DNA of 64,000 bases from Scylla paramamosain. Lineage: Eukaryota > Arthropoda > Malacostraca > Decapoda > Portunidae. Below the pieces are notes generated by a model. That model was given only the letters and a program-made list of their open reading frames with translations. It searched no databases and had not been told where the DNA came from. Within the stretch, counting starts at the first letter, position 1, and the number at the start of each line of letters is the position of its first letter. The position numbers were made by a program, and so were the translations under genes. Shown here piece by piece: positions 63,193-64,000 of the stretch. The DNA lies in NCBI RefSeq assembly GCF_035594125.1, contig NC_087197.1, positions 9,036,110 to 9,100,109 of the forward strand, given 5' to 3'.

Positions 63193-63258
63193 AAAAAAAA
63201 TAATTAACAAAAAATTTTAAAAATTGGATTTTTTATTTATTTATTTTTTTATTTTTTT
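63193..63258 (-). repeat. A/T linker with TTTA microsatellite, HOR copy 5
   Basis: Same locus, 66 bp, with the TTTA tract interrupted by TTTTTTT. Confidence 0.85.
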
Positions 63259-63761
63259 GTTATTTATCCTTATAGGTACCGAGATGCCAAAATTCTGACA
63301 AATTTCAGGGAATTTATGTGGAAAAAAGAACATTACCAAAAGAGTTATTTATAGCTTTTTTTCGGATTGTTATGTACCAAACCCTAAAGTGCATCCAAAG
63401 CCACCTATATAGTGGAGTTAAACGACTTTACCAGAAACCTGTCTTTTCAGTGTTTTTCAGCATGTTAGGCACTAAAACGATAAATAATATGGAAGTCAGT
63501 CAACATGTGAATCCAAAAGAAAATTACTGAAAACGTGTCTTTTCAGTGTTTTACGTAGAAAAACGATAAAGCGGATGCAAACCAACCTTTATGAAGAAAT
63601 AGAATAACATTACCAAAAAGATATATTTTGAGTATTTTTGAGCTTGTTACCTAAAAAAAAATGCAAAAATGGATATAAAGCACTCTATATTAGGAAACAA
63701 AAGGACATTACGAGAAACGTGTATAATGAGTGTTTTATAGTTTTAAAAGAACCAAAAAAAA

Positions 63762-64000
63762 AAGAACGCCAAAATGCACACAAATTAACCAAACAAATGG
63801 GATTTTTCCTCATGTTAGGTACAACAATCTATACAGAATATAAAAAAAACAGAACAACATTACCAAAAACGTATATTATAAGTGTTTTTGAGCTACTTTG
63901 GTAATAAAATACTGAATCACGTGATTAGCACATTCATATAGGCGTTTTGGTTTCTAAAAAGCTGGAAAACGCTTAAATCATACGTTTTTGGTAATGTCTC
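63762..64000. repeat. HOR-specific divergent segment, copy 5 (cut)
   Basis: Starts with the same AAGAACGCC. It mixes CACGTGATTAG (type B) with AACGCTTAAATC (type A) and has GAGCTACTTTGG where the others have GAGCTTCTTTGG. The remainder lies beyond the window. Confidence 0.8.

Larger units (their letters stand above)
1..64000. repeat. Satellite DNA array filling the whole window (~95-bp monomer family)
   Basis: Every stretch I inspected aligns by eye to one monomer of about 95 bp. In plus orientation it runs: A-rich box (AAAAACACTCAAAA), CAC plus a T run, GGTAATGTT, a T-rich stretch with CCCATATAGAGTG or a variant, TTTGCATGCGTTTTAGCG, then TTTTGGTA and a short TAA-containing link to the next A-rich box. 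Successive A-rich boxes at 19,119, 19,214, 19,309 and 19,405 give spacings of 95, 95 and 96 bp. Monomers differ a lot from their neighbours but resemble the monomer of the same phase about 1.1 kb away, which is the mark of a higher-order repeat. No interval over 300 bp has gene-like content. No RNA gene, transposase, reverse transcriptase or integrase motif was seen. Function is unknown; heterochromatic satellite is the inference. The family was not matched to any named satellite. Confidence 0.95.
58991..64000 (-). repeat. HOR copy 5, cut by window end (5,010 bp seen)
   Basis: Up to about 61.9 kb it matches copy 3; changes noted include one base in the GGAAAGCACTC monomer near 61,694 and one in the GTTTCTGAGC motif near 59,894. 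After about 61.9-62.1 kb it matches no single earlier copy. It has the type-B CTCATGAATAACAG (62,087), type-A GAAGACAGG (near 62,684), type-B CACGTGATTAG (63,918), and private changes such as AGCACAAAAAAGC (near 62,273). It continues past 64,000. Confidence 0.88.

Noticed and set aside
1..64000. CENP-B box, tRNA or rRNA genes
   Set aside because: No TTCG....CGGGA arrangement, no tRNA A/B boxes with a foldable cloverleaf, and no rRNA-like GC-rich tract was seen on either strand.

Overview
This window looks like satellite DNA from end to end. I found no convincing gene, RNA gene, transposon domain or CRISPR array in the 64 kb. All of it is AT-rich (roughly 30% G+C by eye) and built from divergent copies of one monomer of about 95 bp. 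The recurring cues are AAAAACACTCAAAA, TTTTGGTAATG, TTTGCATGCGTTTTAGCG and TTTTGGTA(N)TAA. Reading frames are short (125 codons at most), lack recognisable domains, and recur as diverged versions of the same Lys/Asn/Phe-rich peptides wherever the same repeat phase recurs, so they are by-products of the repeat. Long satellite arrays with higher-order structure and long A/T tracts point to heterochromatin of a eukaryote. The taxon cannot be fixed from this sequence.

The organisation is hierarchical. Monomers of about 95 bp form composite blocks of about 1.07-1.12 kb, each with a homopolymeric A/T linker next to a GGTACC-containing monomer. Blocks form larger units, clearest at the right as a higher-order repeat (HOR) of about 5.87 kb.

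Layout: (1) 1-388, minus-oriented repeats, the cut end of a small inverted segment. (2) 389-23,653, the left arm, plus-oriented monomers interrupted by two minus segments (12,803-13,285 and 17,388-17,844). (3) About 23,654, a single strand switch. (4) 23,654-35,490, the right arm, minus-oriented, with one plus segment (28,487-28,938). Large parts of the right arm are the diverged reverse complement of the left arm, so the two form a giant imperfect inverted repeat with a spacer of about 3.4 kb. (5) 35,495-64,000, a tandem array of the 5.87-kb HOR, minus-oriented, four complete copies and one cut by the window end. Each complete copy carries a plus-oriented insert of 482 bp and a second inversion inside a divergent segment of about 510 bp that I see only in this array. 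Copies 1-5 show an additional period of 11.745-11.748 kb, which indicates a recent tandem duplication of a two-copy segment.

There is no set of genes acting together. The window is instead a record of how a satellite evolves: block-level gains and losses, a large inverted duplication, a mini-inversion with conserved breakpoints propagated to many sites, and late amplification of one unit. Breakpoints were read by eye and are good to a few bases where two repeat phases meet sharply, otherwise to tens of bases.
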